Below are positions 1 to 11,402 of a stretch of 64,000 bases of DNA, in pieces. Origin of the DNA: Eretmocerus hayati (Eukaryota > Arthropoda > Insecta > Hymenoptera > Aphelinidae); contig CM056742.1 in NCBI GenBank assembly GCA_029851415.1, forward strand, positions 59,918,454-59,982,453, in the 5' to 3' direction. The first letter of the stretch is position 1. The number at the start of each line of letters is the position of its first letter. Both the position numbers and the translations under genes were made by a program. Below the pieces are notes generated by a model, which was not told the DNA's origin, did not search any database, and saw nothing but the letters and a program-made list of their open reading frames with translations.

Positions 1-149
1 TTAGAATTGTGTTTCTGTAGTGCGAGACTACCCCGTCAATCTTCGCACAAATCTTATCATATAAAAAAACCTGCGCTATTGAGCGGTGAGAGCGAATGCA
101 CCCCGCGAGAGCGCTCTTGGACCCCGCTCGCGCTCTTATGTAGACTCGG

Positions 150-645
150 TCATATGCTTTTTGCATGGGCGCGAGCATGAGCGTTGCGGCCACTGCTCAA
201 CTACCGCTTCTGCCTCGACTCGCTCCGATATTTTTTCCGCTTCGGGCTTTGTGAATCCTTCAATAACGGTCTGATTGATACGTATGATAGCTCAAAGTTT
301 TCGCAATTAAAAATCTAACAAATTTCTTGCTTACTGTTACGAGGTTTGAGCGTTAGGTTCTCTCAAAAATGAAGGAAAACCTCTACCACGCGCTTATGAG
401 TTGCATGCTTTATTTCTGACCTTGATTTTTCGGAAAACCGTTGCTCAAACCTTATAAGAGTTAGCGAGAAAGTTGTTAGATTTTTGATTGCGAAAATTTT
501 GAGCTATCATACATGCCAATCAGAGCATTATTAAAGGTATCACAGAGCCCCAAGCGAGAAAAATATCGGAGCGAGTCGAGGCAGAAGCGGTGGTTGAGCA
601 GTGGCCGCAACGCTCATGCTAGCGCCCATGCAGAAGGCATAGGCA
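150..645. repeat. Foldback element (inverted repeat, ~205-bp arms)
   Basis: The left arm (about 153-358) and right arm (about 438-641) are reverse complements with few mismatches, for example 'gagcgttgcggccactgctc' near 180 against its complement near 590. About 80 bp separate them. Short frames on both strands in the arms mirror each other and are not taken as coding. No target duplication could be fixed. Compatible with a foldback or MITE-type element of unknown family. Confidence 0.75.
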
Positions 646-3600
646 AAAATTTCAACTCGCTCTAGTTTACTAAATTTTGCTCGGATTCGGATTCGCAAAC
701 ACTCAAACTCTTCGTTTTTGAAAACCCTACAACCGCTTTGCATACTGTTGCCGCATACGAGCTATGGTCTTTGAGCTAAATGTATAAGAAGACCGAAGCC
801 CGCACTAAACCACATATAAACACGTTCGACTGCTCCCTCCCGTGGCATGCCGTTTTCCACCGCCCGGAGGCGCTGAAACTCATACTTCCCATTGCCAATA
901 TGAGAGGTTCTACAGAACTTTTGACATAAGGCGTACTGCACGCTATCTCTGAAGCTTCAAAAAATGATCAAAGTGTCGGAGTTGATTTGGATAGGTTCCA
1001 GGGCCTCTGCATGTGCTGTTCTGTCGAAGGAATCTAGCTACCCACAGCACGGCCCGCAACCCTCATTTCTTGGGCATCTCTTAACGTACTCGCGCCGTTT
1101 TTTGATTTCTTCAGCCTGCTGCAAAAATAACATTGCTCTAAAAATTCTGCCAAAATTCAGTGACATTTCAATCACTCTATATATTGAGAAAAGATTGGTT
1201 TCAGGCGCGTGCCTCCAGCATGGCGTCCATAAACAAACGTCGAAGTCGCGTAACCGGGGTTTCACAAAAATTTAGATTCCCCGCACTTAGCTTATGGAAA
1301 AAATAAAATTAGCGATAGTTACATGATCGAAACGGATTTCAAAAGCTTGGAAGAACAGCAACAATATTCCGTTTGCTTTGGGTGAGTGCGACCACCTGCG
1401 TTGAAATGGTAGCATCAAGAAGATAGGTCAGTTCATGCGCCCACGCGACTGAGAAAGGTCAAATTTCCACGGCACGAGGGGGAGAAGGGGAGCACGCTCC
1501 TGGAATGTTTTGCCCATTTTTCTCCACCTTTTTTTGAACAATATCCCATAGTTTTCATGTCCTGATATGGAATGTAATTCGAGTGATAAGCACTACGAAG
1601 ATTGGATCGATGGGGTTGATGTGATCGAGCCTGTCTTAGCATTTCTATGAGGTTGCAATCGCTCATATCATCTCGGAAACAGATTAATCACACCAGAGGA
1701 TCTATTTTACTTTCAAATGCCTCCATAGACTTTATTCAAAGAATTTTACGGTAAATTGAAGAATGACGGACGAGGTGCCAGACCTCGAGCAGAAGGAATT
1801 TGAGAGCTCGTGCTTCGTACAGGCTCATCAAACATAGACACAGCATCACGCTGTAGATGTGTCTGGTTGTGCTAACCGGTAAAAATTGTATAGAATTTCG
1901 GCCCCCCGTCCGTACACAGTCCTTTTTTTATTAGAAAATTCAGAATGTAGAACCGATCTGTTCCGCATAACAACCTCAGACATGGAAAGCGTTGATTCTT
2001 GCGTTCATCCAAAACTCAAATCCTTACCGAATTCTGATAAGATATTCTAATTGATTCGGAAGGTGGAGAATTGCAATAGTCTGTTTATGAACTCGTTGTC
2101 TTGTTTAGAATGCATGAACCGACCTCCATGACGCATTTATCTTTGAAACCAAACCAATATACATTCCCTGTTCACCAAAGCCAGTCAACACCTGAAGTAG
2201 ATATAGGAAATCTGACTGTTCTACCTCCAACAGCTGTCATGTTACAAGGAGAGTGAGCAAGAAAAAAGCTCAAGCAGATTCTGAAAAGAGGAAAGCATCA
2301 CCGAAAAAAGGCGTCGAAATGGAAAAAATTGACTGATTGTATCTTCTTATTTTGTTATGAGGTTCAACAAATGTTGTGGAAACTAAAGTTCGTATCATGT
2401 TGAAAGAATCTATTGTGTCATGACTCTGTGGAAGTTAATCCGAATGCTCCTACCTTACACATAATATTACTCGCACAATTCGAATCTTTCTTCCTTGATT
2501 CGCCCAATCATTGGGCGTATGAAGTTTTTGATGAGATCGTTTTGGAGCTTGGGAGAGGTTGTCTTTCACGAATGACGATGTGTCTGAACGTAATCCATCA
2601 TCTGTGGTAAATTATCAGTCGCGTCACTCTCGATTGTCATCTTGCATACATGGTTCGTCGAGGAATACCATATACCATATCTGCTGAAAATATGGAGCGC
2701 TGCCTCGTGATTATTACTACTCTCGCCATCAGCACCACACTTATATTGACGATTGATAAACACTCTAGGACCTTGGTATTCAAATATATATAATCACGAT
2801 CCTGATTCATAGAAAGACCCTTCGAAATAATTCTAGTTTCCAGAGCCATTTTCCGTGAATACTCCTCGTGGCGTAAGAACGAGCTGGTGAGAAGTGGAAA
2901 AATCGTTGCTTTCATTTCATAATTACTCAAAAACTTGACCAATGACCACATCTAGCAGTACGTGGATGATCCGATGGGTTTACATTCGACTGGGAGTATC
3001 TAAAGTCCTCAGGACGTTGGAAAACGTTTTTGTTTGGAACAGAAATAACATTGTCCCAAATCAGTGCGCACGCATTTTTCCGATCATTTTTGAGGTCCTA
3101 GTTACTATAAATTTTCCCGAAAAACTAATTTTCCCCGACTTATAATGGAAAATCCAAAAAAGGTCGGAAAATGCATGTTTTCATCGTTCACTCATGCTTT
3201 CTCCCAATTTTTGAACAATAAATCTCATCAATATTGATTATTGGATGGGCCACCTATCATTCAAGCCAAAAATCAGAGAGTTCGGAAGAGTTGAGTCGGT
3301 TACTCCTAAAAGGAAGCGTCTCTTCGGATCTTACTCGCTCTACTAATTCAATACATTTCACCTCTGCAGGAGTCAGGTTGACCTAGGGATTCTCAATCTC
3401 CACAATGTCTATGAGAGTGATGTGTCACCTTGCACTCCATGTAACGATTATGAGGAGCAAATTGATGCATAATCATCAGGACCTTGTGCTTTCCTCCAAA
3501 CATCCTCAGCTAGATTCTACCCTGTATAATCTGAGAAAGAGTGTAGAATGCAGGGAAGAGGTCACAAATAAATCCTACGCTCCCAGCCATGTCGATCTGG

Positions 3601-4799
3601 GACAATTCAGCTCATATATTAAATCATGTTCCAAACTAGCTTCTACTCCAGCACAACATGAAAAGTGAAAATAATCCTTATTGCAACATCTTCAGTTGTT
3701 CTAAAAGTATTTCTCGACTTATTCTGAGAAGCACTCATTTTGTCATGCAGTTCTTTCTAGGGCTTGCATATTCATGTATATTTTTTGGCTCCTTGCCCCT
3801 TGTCTAATATTATAGGATACTAATTGTGCAATTGAGCAGAATGATGACTCAACTGTTGCCAGATTATCAATCTTCAACTGAATTGAACCGACAGACATCT
3901 TACTTTTTCATATGAGGAAGGAGATGCCGAAGAATGTGCAATGAGCTGCATGATCAGGAGCCCTTTCACCATCACATTTTAAAACTGTACTTCCTGCTGA
4001 ATAAGAACCAGATGTGACCAGTATTATCAACTTTTTGGCAGAGGATTTGAAATTACAATGAAAGTGGACAACTTGAAACATTCTCGTGTAGATCCGTTCT
4101 TTCTCTTTCTTCCAAGAATAAAGGAATGCGTACTTTCATGATATTCACTACAACCACCAATATTGGTTGATCTGGACCCTGAGGGAAACACTTGCAATTA
4201 AAGCGCACTTAGTCAACAGTTGTGAGAGGATCTCATCAAAGGAAGGTTTCAAGTCACATAATATGATGGCATGGGTGCTTAGCAAAGAGTGGGTCAAAAG
4301 ATGGTTCAGCTTCACACAGTCAACCAGTTATGAGAACTATTCACACACTCTCGATCGGACTGGAGCACAAGCCAGATCGAAAACATGGATATGTAAGCTC
4401 AGTCGTGCAGATCAGATACAGTCTGATTCATGAAGTGTGTTTATGCCTCAACCAGATTGTAGGAAGAAATTTGTATTTTCAGGAAATTTATCTGTAAAAT
4501 TTCGTAATAGTTTTCAGAATTTGTAACTTTTGATAGAAAAGGGATTCGTAATCATAAGATTTGGAATGTTTGGGAGCGGGTGTCAACTTCACACGTGTAA
4601 TGATTGACCTTCTAACCGTTGCATAACAAACACGTGTTTACTAGGTAACGATTATTGCTTCGCAATTGTGGTTATGTGCAGCACTTGCACGTAGTGTTGT
4701 GATATTGTGTGTGCCGTTTCATCTCATATTGGTTGTCGTATTTTTATTCACTTCTGCTTTCTCAAGAGAGAAAGCTTTTATTTGATGGTAGTGGATTTT
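646..4799. other. Unannotated AT-rich stretch
   Basis: About 4.1 kb with only short reading frames, none with a recognisable domain or a convincing start, length and codon pattern. No repeat, RNA gene or splice-linked frame could be supported. It may be decayed mobile DNA or host intergenic sequence. Confidence 0.5.
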
Positions 4800-5172
4800 C
4801 CTCGATTTTTTTTCAAAAAATTTTCTTCTCCCCCAATAAAGCTCTTGTATACATGGAAATTGTACTTTCCTCTTCGTTTCCCCTGGATCTATCGACTGTA
4901 GGTAACAGTTTTCCTCGATAACGCCTCAAAAAATTACTATCACCCCATCTTTTGAGCCCTCTGACCGTGTCTGTGTGTATGTGTATATGTATTCTATTTT
5001 CTATGTCGCAGCAAAACTCCTCACCGTTTTTACCAATCCCCTTCAAATTTTGCACACATATTTGGTGTCTTTTGTAGATGGGAACGCTACAATTCTAGCA
5101 CCCCCGACTATTATTTTTTGGATTACAGAATTTTTTCTGAAAATTTCTTCATATCTTGGAAACTATTTATAT
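4800..5172 (+). repeat. Dispersed repeat, segment B copy 1 (interrupted)
   Basis: About 370 bp that recurs in the same orientation at about 11855-12260. Shared blocks include 'ctctgaccgtgtctgtgtgt', matched as 'ctctgaccatctctgtgtgt', and the phrase 'agatgggaacgctacaatt'. This copy stops exactly where the 6.2-kb transposon starts, and the sequence that follows in the other copy ('cctcctgc...ttgaa') reappears immediately after the transposon at 11403. The transposon therefore inserted into this repeat. Confidence 0.8.
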
Positions 5173-6213
5173 AGGACCTTATGCATTTAGGCCGAAATTT
5201 GCTCCAAAAGTTTTGGCCCCAAAAAACCTGGAAAAGATAGGCTTCTTGGGCCTAAAAATGGGTCCGTACTCCATTCCCATCGAAACTGACCTCAAAAGCC
5301 GTAGTAGCGCATAACCTCCCCATTTGAAATACATTGGGAACGTCATTTTTGGTTCACAGCTCGAAACTATGTACATCGCCCTGGCTAATTCTAATGGGAT
5401 GTTGTTGTCCATCAAAAGATACAACTCTTCTGTACACTTTGGTGAAGGGGAACGATGGGCTAGTGTGTTAAAAATCGTGTTATTTCTAGGATTTTCGTGA
5501 CTCTTGAGCTAAGATGGCGATTTAATCGGAAACACAGAGGTTTAGCGACAAATTGCTGAGGATGAAAGTTGTTCATTTTCAATTTTTCTTCACAGAATCA
5601 TTGATTTCATAAGCCCAACATTACTGACAAAGCCTCAGTCAATCAGACTGTGTGAAAAAATGGTATTTTCTGCATTTTTAGGCCTTGAAACGTCAATATA
5701 GGGAAAAATTAGTAAAGAGTTTCGGAAGATCTTCAAAAAATACACATTTTTTATTCCTGTCATTTTTCCGAGAAAACCCTCTCCCTTCGATTAATAACGC
5801 AAGAAAGGGCCAAAAATACGATTTGAGCACTTTGAACTCGCAAAAGCTCGAAAAATTCAAATGCAACCCCCCTAATATTTCAGAAGCGATGGCTTTTTCC
5901 CTATACTTTCGAATGAAAAGAAGAATTTTTGCCGTAGAGCTAACCCATATCAAGTTATTGCGTTTTTAATGCAATAATGATACTTTTCCCGCTCAATTAC
6001 AATGTTTTGGCCCCGTTCATCACTCCGTTGTGTGTTTGGGAATGCGAAATGTCATGAATGACTGATATATTGAGTCACGAGATGCAATAGGCAGTGGCAA
6101 TGGTTATGTGATACCCCTAGCAATGATCATCCCCCATTCAACGTCCTAGCTGGAATCACGAGGACAGTAGACGCATGGAACTATCGGATAACATAACCCT
6201 CCGGAAGTATTCA
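5173..6213 (+). repeat. Left terminal inverted repeat of the 6.2-kb transposon
   Basis: About 1040 bp matching the reverse complement of 10357-11402 with scattered substitutions and small indels. Similarity ends near 'ccctccggaagt' (left) and the complement of 'actttcggaggg' (right). Frames inside, such as 5685-5969, are mirrored in the other arm and interrupted by indels there, so they are not treated as genes. Confidence 0.88.
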
Positions 6214-6591
6214 TGCATTTTATTTTATCCCTCGAAGAATCGGGGATCCAGCGATACGATTACAAGAACTTCTTTTCCCCCTCGCTCGGGAATCATTCAT
6301 ATCATATGCCGATCGTTTTTCATGATCCGCAAGCAAAACCGCTGCTCGACAGCGTGGACTCACGTGTAGCTTGTCGGTGCTCAAGCTATTTCATTGTGCT
6401 GGAGCGGATTGTACATTAAGACGGTTAACTGAACATTATGGCTCATGCAAACTCTTGAGCTCGATTGTCTCACAGCTACACTTTGAATACTTCCTGATAG
6501 CTCAATATGACAGAGCTTGTGTGAGGTTGAACATCCAAGTAAACATAGCCTAAGAAGAAAGCATAACTCCAACCTGAGAAAGCTTCCTGCG

Positions 6592-6840
6592 GTCTCTCTC
6601 TCTCTCTCTCTCTCCCTCTCTCTCCCTGCCCTCTCTCTTCCTCTCCTTCTGGTCGCCTCCTCTCAAAATACCTATGTGAAGTCTAAAGCTCTCTTTCACT
6701 CACTCTCTCTCTCCCTCTCTCTCTCTCTCCCTCTCTCTCTCAACGCTCTCCCTCCTTCCCTCCCTACCTCCCTCCCTCTCTCTCTCTCCTCCCTCTCTCT
6801 CTCTCTCCTTCTCCCTCTCTTTCTCTCTCTCTCACTCTCA
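6592..6840 (+). repeat. (CT)n microsatellite upstream of the transposase gene
   Basis: Long runs of CT with CCCT variants, interrupted near 6630-6700. It lies between the left inverted repeat and the first transposase ATG (6960), where a promoter or 5' leader would be. A regulatory role is only a possibility. Confidence 0.9.
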
Positions 6841-6959
6841 GAAAGATTCCAATCGAATCCGACTGAGAAACATTCGTCGTTGTATTGTACTGTCTATCTT
6901 TGAAGAAGAGTCAACGAGTTTGAGTTGGTTCTAGATGGATCGATTCTACGGCAAAAATC

Positions 6960-7297
6960 ATGAAGTTTGAGTGTAGTGTATGTGGTCGTCATTTTATCGA
7001 CAAAAGACGTGTGAAAACGTTTGGGGGATCAATATATTGTCATAGTTGGTACCATCAACTCAAGCAAATCATAGAAACTCAAAGTAGTCCGGAGACTTTA
7101 CAAAATCCCCCAGAAGTTTCTGTGAATATTGAGGTGCAATTAGATATACCAGACTGTGATATTGTGAATCAGGGTTGCCGAGATCTACAACATGTGCCCG
7201 ATGAAAGTCATGAGGCTATTTACGAAATTCCGTGCGGGGAGCCTCCGCTTAAAAAAGTTAGATTATCATTTGGGAGGTTCAAGAAGACGACCGCTAG
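6960..7297 (+). CDS. Transposase exon 1: Cys-rich N-terminal domain
   Basis: Opens with ATG at 6960. The frame runs to about 7415, but the end of the exon is uncertain. The start shows C-x2-C (residues 5 and 8), then RRV...GG, then a Cys followed by WYHQ, resembling a zinc-ribbon or treble-clef finger with one Cys replaced by Trp. This could be the DNA-binding head. A candidate donor AG|GTATTC at 7298 gives the wrong phase for exon 2, so either another donor is used or an indel is present. Confidence 0.55.
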
Positions 7298-7517
7298 GTA
7301 TTCCCATCGTTTGCTATTCGTGAATCGTGAATTCAAATATTTGTGTACAAGGATTCTAACCCTGTCCTCGTCGAAAGCTCATCCTGCTCAATTTTTTTTG
7401 AATTTCCCAGATTGAAATTGAATGAGTTCCGTTTGATTCCAGATGTTTTATCTGTAAGTCAGAGGTGAACCTGAGAGTTGTTCCGTATGAAGCTATTGCA
7501 CACTGTTTTTTTTTTAG

Positions 7518-7704
7518 CTAAATATAATAATCATGCACGGTACGAGATGTTGCATCCAACATCTCAAAAAAAACCGTTTAGTTTATGACCTATTGCGAGG
7601 ATTGGAGACTGATTATCAAGACACACTCATGACAGAGGCGGAGGTATCAGAATTTATAAAATCTCTTGAAGATCTAGCCGTGAAAGATTCGAAGAAGAAG
7701 CAAG
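7518..7704 (+). CDS. Transposase exon 2
   Basis: Preceded by a strong polypyrimidine-AG acceptor ending at 7517 and closed by CAAG|GTACCT. Its end phase fits exon 3 exactly. A run of eight A residues near 7566-7573 separates two plausible frames: upstream the frame reading NHARYE looks protein-like, downstream the frame reading LVYDLLRGLETDY does. A one-base slip in the run is therefore possible. No named domain is recognised. Confidence 0.6.
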
Positions 7705-7787
7705 GTACCTATCTCTCCATTCTGTAGTTATCTCTGCATTCTTGATAAATATTCTCAATGATGGCCCTGCAATTACTTATTCCTAAG

Positions 7788-8164
7788 GTCTTTTGGACTT
7801 CAATGATCAAGATTTTACTGATCAAGATTTCATCAATCTGACTGGAATATCGAAGCGAGACTTCAATCATCTCATTGAAACTTGTCAGAAGAGTAGTCTT
7901 TGGGACAAATATAGCAAGAAATTGTGTTTGAGGAAGTGCATTGGCATCTTGCTGATTAAACTGAGAGCTAACCTATCCCAAAATTTTCTGAGTACTCTAT
8001 TCAAAGTGGATCAATCGACTGTATCAAGAATAATGAGAAAAGCTCGCGAGATTCTTATGGACATTTTCGTCCCTACGCATTTGGGTGAGGGAAACAGCGA
8101 TTTTCTGTGTGATACTGATAACCAGTATGAACTCTCGAATTTCATTGAATTGATTCAGTCAAAG
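7788..8164 (+). CDS. Transposase exon 3: helix-turn-helix region
   Basis: Acceptor CTAAG at 7787, donor AAAG|GTTTCG at 8165, in phase with exons 2 and 4. It encodes a pattern typical of HTH_Tnp_4 that precedes DDE_Tnp_4 cores: a GIS-x-RDF start, then KLRANLSQNFLSTLF and STVSRIMRKAREIL. It probably contacts the transposon ends. The true start of this piece is set by splicing, not by an ATG. Confidence 0.78.
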
Positions 8165-8224
8165 GTTTCGTATCAAGTATTTTCATCAGACATTAATAAC
8201 TGACGAATCTCTGTTCTTCAATAG

Positions 8225-8512
8225 GAACATCGCACATATCATGAAGACTTTGTGCGTAATCACACACTACAATTCGCTCAGACGCTACTTGGTACAGGAA
8301 ACGAAGCTATTCTCATAGCAGATGCTACATACTGTTTCATCCAGAAGAGTGGGAACTATGAATTTTAAAGGGAAACTTTTTCACTTCATAAAAATCGACC
8401 TCTAGTGAAACCGATGATAATTGTTAGTACAACGGGTTATATTTTGGCTGTATTTGGACCTTATTACGCCAATGGGAAAAACAATGATTCCAACATACTC
8501 GCGGAATTACTG
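8225..8512 (+). CDS. Transposase exon 4: first half of DDE core, with stop
   Basis: Acceptor AATAG at 8224, donor CTG|GTGAGT at 8513, 96 codons in phase 0. It carries ILIADATYCFIQKS, where the Asp codon at 8321 is the likely first catalytic residue, and later GPYYANGKNNDSNIL. Codon 48 (8366-8368) is TAA inside a block that is otherwise well formed on both sides, so this looks like a point mutation rather than an exon border. Confidence 0.78.
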
Positions 8513-8692
8513 GTGAGTCTTGTCACAGAATCTTCACGAGTAAAGTATTCCGTCCAAGATTGGTCAAGTCTTTCTATCCAACTGAGCACTGAGTGTGAAT
8601 GAGTGACAGTTGATGAATATGTTTTTATATCGATCAGATTGCTCAACGATGTACATATTAGTTTTTTTCTGGTTTCTGGTCAATCATAATAG

Positions 8693-8886
8693 AAAACTCA
8701 TGCTAATGATCTGCGACGATGGATCAAGCCAGGAGATTTTTTGATCGTTGATCGAGGATTCAGGGACGAGTTGGAGTTCTTCAGACTACTAGAACTAAAC
8801 ACCAGGATGCCACATTTTCTTGCTGAAAATAAGTCTCAGCACACCACTTCAGAATCAAATGAATCTCGAATCACCACTTCGATGAG
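8693..8886 (+). CDS. Transposase exon 5: second catalytic Asp block
   Basis: Acceptor ATAATAG at 8692. It encodes WIKPGDFLIVDRGFRD, in which the Asp codon at 8750 is the likely second acidic residue of the DDE triad, followed by an ENKSQHTT motif. The only splice that keeps the frame into exon 6 uses GC at 8887-8888 as donor (GATGAG|GCATGT). The nearby GT at 8891 would bring a stop straight after the junction. Confidence 0.75.
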
Positions 8887-9233
8887 GCATGTTAATTTTT
8901 GTTCCTTGGGTTGTGGACTGTATTTCCTAACACTATATTATGTCGACTCACTCAGTCATCTAATTGCTCATGTGCTTGACTCATCTAACTGCTCTAACCG
9001 CCACGATCTGTGAGAGTCGTCCCCGTCTCACTAGATCTCACTGTGGAATCAGCGGAATTTCACTGGTTTAGCCACATGTCATAGATTTTTTAGTAATATG
9101 AATGAGTTCTCACAAATATTTCAACGTGATGGGAGCATCTGCCACTGATTGCAGTGAAGAGAGCATCCCGTTGAAAATACAGAAACGAACTATCTTGGAT
9201 TCATCACATCAATGGATACGCTATTCTTTGCAG

Positions 9234-9576
9234 ATGGGTGATTGAGGCTGTGAATGGACTAATTAAGAAGTGGAAAGCCCTTGGTAGTGTTTTCCCCAAT
9301 CAGGGGATACCCCATATTGGCGACTATGCAAAGATTGTGTGTGCATTGTGCAATGCATTTCGCCCTCCCCGAGTATTCGAAACATCCAAAGATACACTCC
9401 AAGCTGAGAAAATGCTCGAACGTTTGACCGAAATGAATGAATTGCACGACTTAGTGAAACAAAAAAACTTGGCAACCAAGAGAGTGATCTGGGAAAAGAT
9501 AGTGGATACATCCTTGACAGATTTCCCACGGCTGTCGATGGAAGATCTCCAAGATATTACTCTTGGTATATACCAG
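9234..9576 (+). CDS. Transposase exon 6: catalytic Glu and linker
   Basis: Acceptor TTTGCAG at 9233, donor CCAG|GTAACG at 9577. It starts with WVIEAVNGLIKKWK, where the Glu codon at 9244 is the expected last member of the DDE triad. It is followed by a largely helical stretch rich in Leu, Lys and Glu, and closes with DITLGIYQ, which continues naturally into exon 7. Confidence 0.8.
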
Positions 9577-9653
9577 GTAACGGAAAGAATCCGTGTTCAT
9601 ACAGCCAATTGACTCATTTTTCTCCAATTTATAACCATCCTCTAATGTATCAG

Positions 9654-10079
9654 TTAAAACAAGCCAGTTCGTACACCGATGAACATCTGAGTGATGATGG
9701 ATTGTATGAGTTGTTCTTCTACAAAGAGGATGTGAAGCTACTCCGGGTCAAAATTCAATCTCGCCACACATCACCAAGAGTATATGGTTTGTGGATCCAA
9801 TATGATCAAGGAGATGAACCCATTAAGGGATGGTATTGTCAGTGTAGAACTGGTGCCAGAACTGTTGGCTGTTGTGCACATATTGCATCTGTGCTGTGGT
9901 TTCTTGGATATCATCGATATGAAGACGATGGTAGAATTAAACCGAGACAGAGTTATCGAAATGCCATCACCGACGCATTCGATAATGATGAGGAAGAAGA
10001 ACTGCTGGACGATGACCAACTATTTGAATCTTTCTCCGCCAATTCGAATGACGAAGATAGCAGTGCCGATTCCGAATAA
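9654..10079 (+). CDS. Transposase exon 7: C-terminal SWIM zinc finger
   Basis: Acceptor TATCAG at 9653; the stop TAA is at 10077. It starts LKQASSYTDEHL and contains WYCQCRTGARTVGCCAHIA, a C-x-C...C-x-H SWIM finger, then VLWFLGYHR. The tail is very acidic (runs of Asp and Glu) and Ser-rich. SWIM fingers bind DNA or proteins; here the domain probably helps recognise the inverted repeats or a host factor. The 77-bp intron before it is short and well formed. Confidence 0.82.
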   Translation, partial: LKQASSYTDEHLSDDGLYELFFYKEDVKLLRVKIQSRHTSPRVYGLWIQYDQGDEPIKGWYCQCRTGARTVGCCAHIASVLWFLGYHRYEDDGRIKPRQSYRNAITDAFDNDEEEELLDDDQLFESFSANSNDEDSSADSE

Positions 10080-10356
10080 AAAAGACTTTTGATGAGACTT
10101 GAATCCTGTATCAATCAAAGTTCAAACTATTGTTAACCTCAGTGAACATGTCATAGAGTTCAAAAAGATGGAGCCGAGGCACATGTATCTCGATTCTAGA
10201 AGAACTCCATGGAGCAGAGACAGTTCTTTTATAACCAAGGTGTGTAAGGCTTCGCGTAATCGCACTGTCGATAGAGTTTTTCAATGCTCACCTAGTCGTA
10301 AATGGTGCCTAGGTATGTATGCTCTAAGACCCGAATGAAACAGAATGCACGAACTT

Positions 10357-11402
10357 AATTTGAATGACTTTCGGAGGGTTATGTTATCCGATAGTTCCAT
10401 GCGTCTACTGTCCTCGTGATTCCAGGTAGCACGTTGAATATGGGGATGATCATTGCTAGGGGTATCACATAACCATTGCCACTGCCTATTGCATCTCGTG
10501 ACTCAATATATCAGTCATTCATGACATTTCGCATCCCCAAACACACAACGGAGTGATGAACGGGGCCAGAACATCGTAATTGAGCGGGAAAAGTATCATT
10601 ATTGCATTAAAACGCAATAACTTGATATAGGTTAGCTCTACGGCAAAATTATTTTTTTCATTCGAGAGTATAGGAAAAAAGCCATCTTTCAAGGCTGAAT
10701 TATTAGGGGGGTTGCATTTGAATTTTTCGAGCTTTTGCGAGTTTAAAGTGCTCAAATCGTATTTTTGGCCCTTTCTTGCGTTATTAATCGAAGGGAAAGG
10801 GTTTTCTCGGAAAAATGACAGGAATAAAAAATGTGTATTTTTTGAAGATCTTTCGAAACTCTTTACTAATTTTTCCCTATATTGACGTTTCAAGGCCTAA
10901 AAATGCAGAAAATACCATTTTTTCACACATTCTGATTGACTGAGGCTTTGTAAGTAATGTTGGGCTTATGAAATCAATGATTCTGTGAAGAAAAATTGAA
11001 AAAGAACAACTTTCATCCTCAGCAATTTGTCGCTAAACCTCTGTGTTTCCGATTAAATCGCTATCTCAGCTCAAGAGTCATGAAAATCCTAGAAATAACA
11101 CGATTTTTAACACACTAGCTCATCGTTCCCCTTCACCAAAGTGTACAGAAAAGTTGTATTTTTTGATGAACAACATCCCATTAGAATTAGCCAGGGCGAT
11201 GTACATAGTTTCGAGCTGTGAACCAAAAATGGCGTTCCCAATGTATTTCAAATGGGGAGGTTATGCGCTACTACGGCTTTTGAGGTCAGTTTCGATGGAA
11301 ATGGAGTACGGACCCATTTTTAGGCCCAAAAAGCCTATCTTATCCAGGACTTTTGGGGCCAAAACTTTTGGAGCAGATTTCGGCCTATATGCATAAGGTC
11401 CT
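10357..11402 (-). repeat. Right terminal inverted repeat of the 6.2-kb transposon
   Basis: Reverse complement of 5173-6213. The pairing runs from 'tccgatagttccatgcgt' next to the inner border to 'atgcataaggtcct' at the outer border. Between 10080 and 10357 there is only a short 3' flank of the transposase gene. Confidence 0.88.

Larger units (their letters stand above)
6960..10079 (+). pseudogene. Transposase gene, seven exons, inactivated by one stop codon
   Basis: The product would be a DDE transposase that cuts and joins the element ends in the nucleus. Proposed exons: 6960 to about 7300, 7518-7704, 7788-8164, 8225-8512, 8693-8886, 9234-9576 and 9654-10079. From exon 2 on, the junction phases agree: exon 2 ends in phase 1 and exon 3 supplies the other two bases of a GGT codon; exon 5 ends in phase 2 and exon 6 supplies the third base. 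Domains in order are a Cys-rich N-terminus, HTH_Tnp_4-like helix-turn-helix, DDE core (candidate Asp codons 8321 and 8750, Glu codon 9244) and SWIM finger (CxC at 9837, CxH at 9873). A TAA at 8366-8368 lies in exon 4, in a stretch otherwise conserved in look. The exon 1-2 junction is unresolved. The single clear lesion suggests a fairly recent copy. Confidence 0.82.
5173..11402 (+). mobile_element. 6.2-kb DNA transposon with ~1.04-kb terminal inverted repeats
   Basis: The outermost matching bases are 'aggaccttatgcat' at 5173 and its complement ending at 11402. The inverted repeats are near-identical for about 1.04 kb each. Between them is a multi-exon plus-strand transposase gene (6960-10079). 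A helix-turn-helix, a DDE_Tnp_4-like catalytic core and a SWIM finger suggest the PIF/Harbinger-like or ISL2EU-like group; this placement is inference. Comparison with the related repeat at 11.9-12.3 kb supports both borders to within a few bases, but a clean target duplication is not visible. The copy cannot make full-length transposase because of a stop codon at 8366-8368. Confidence 0.88.

Noticed and set aside
5685..5969. Possible small gene in the left inverted repeat, with a mirror copy at 10519-10893
   Set aside because: Both frames come from the same duplicated DNA, and an indel changes the second half of one of them. No start context or domain supports a gene.
6517..6903. 128-residue Ser/Leu-rich open frame
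   Set aside because: It is the translation of the CT microsatellite.
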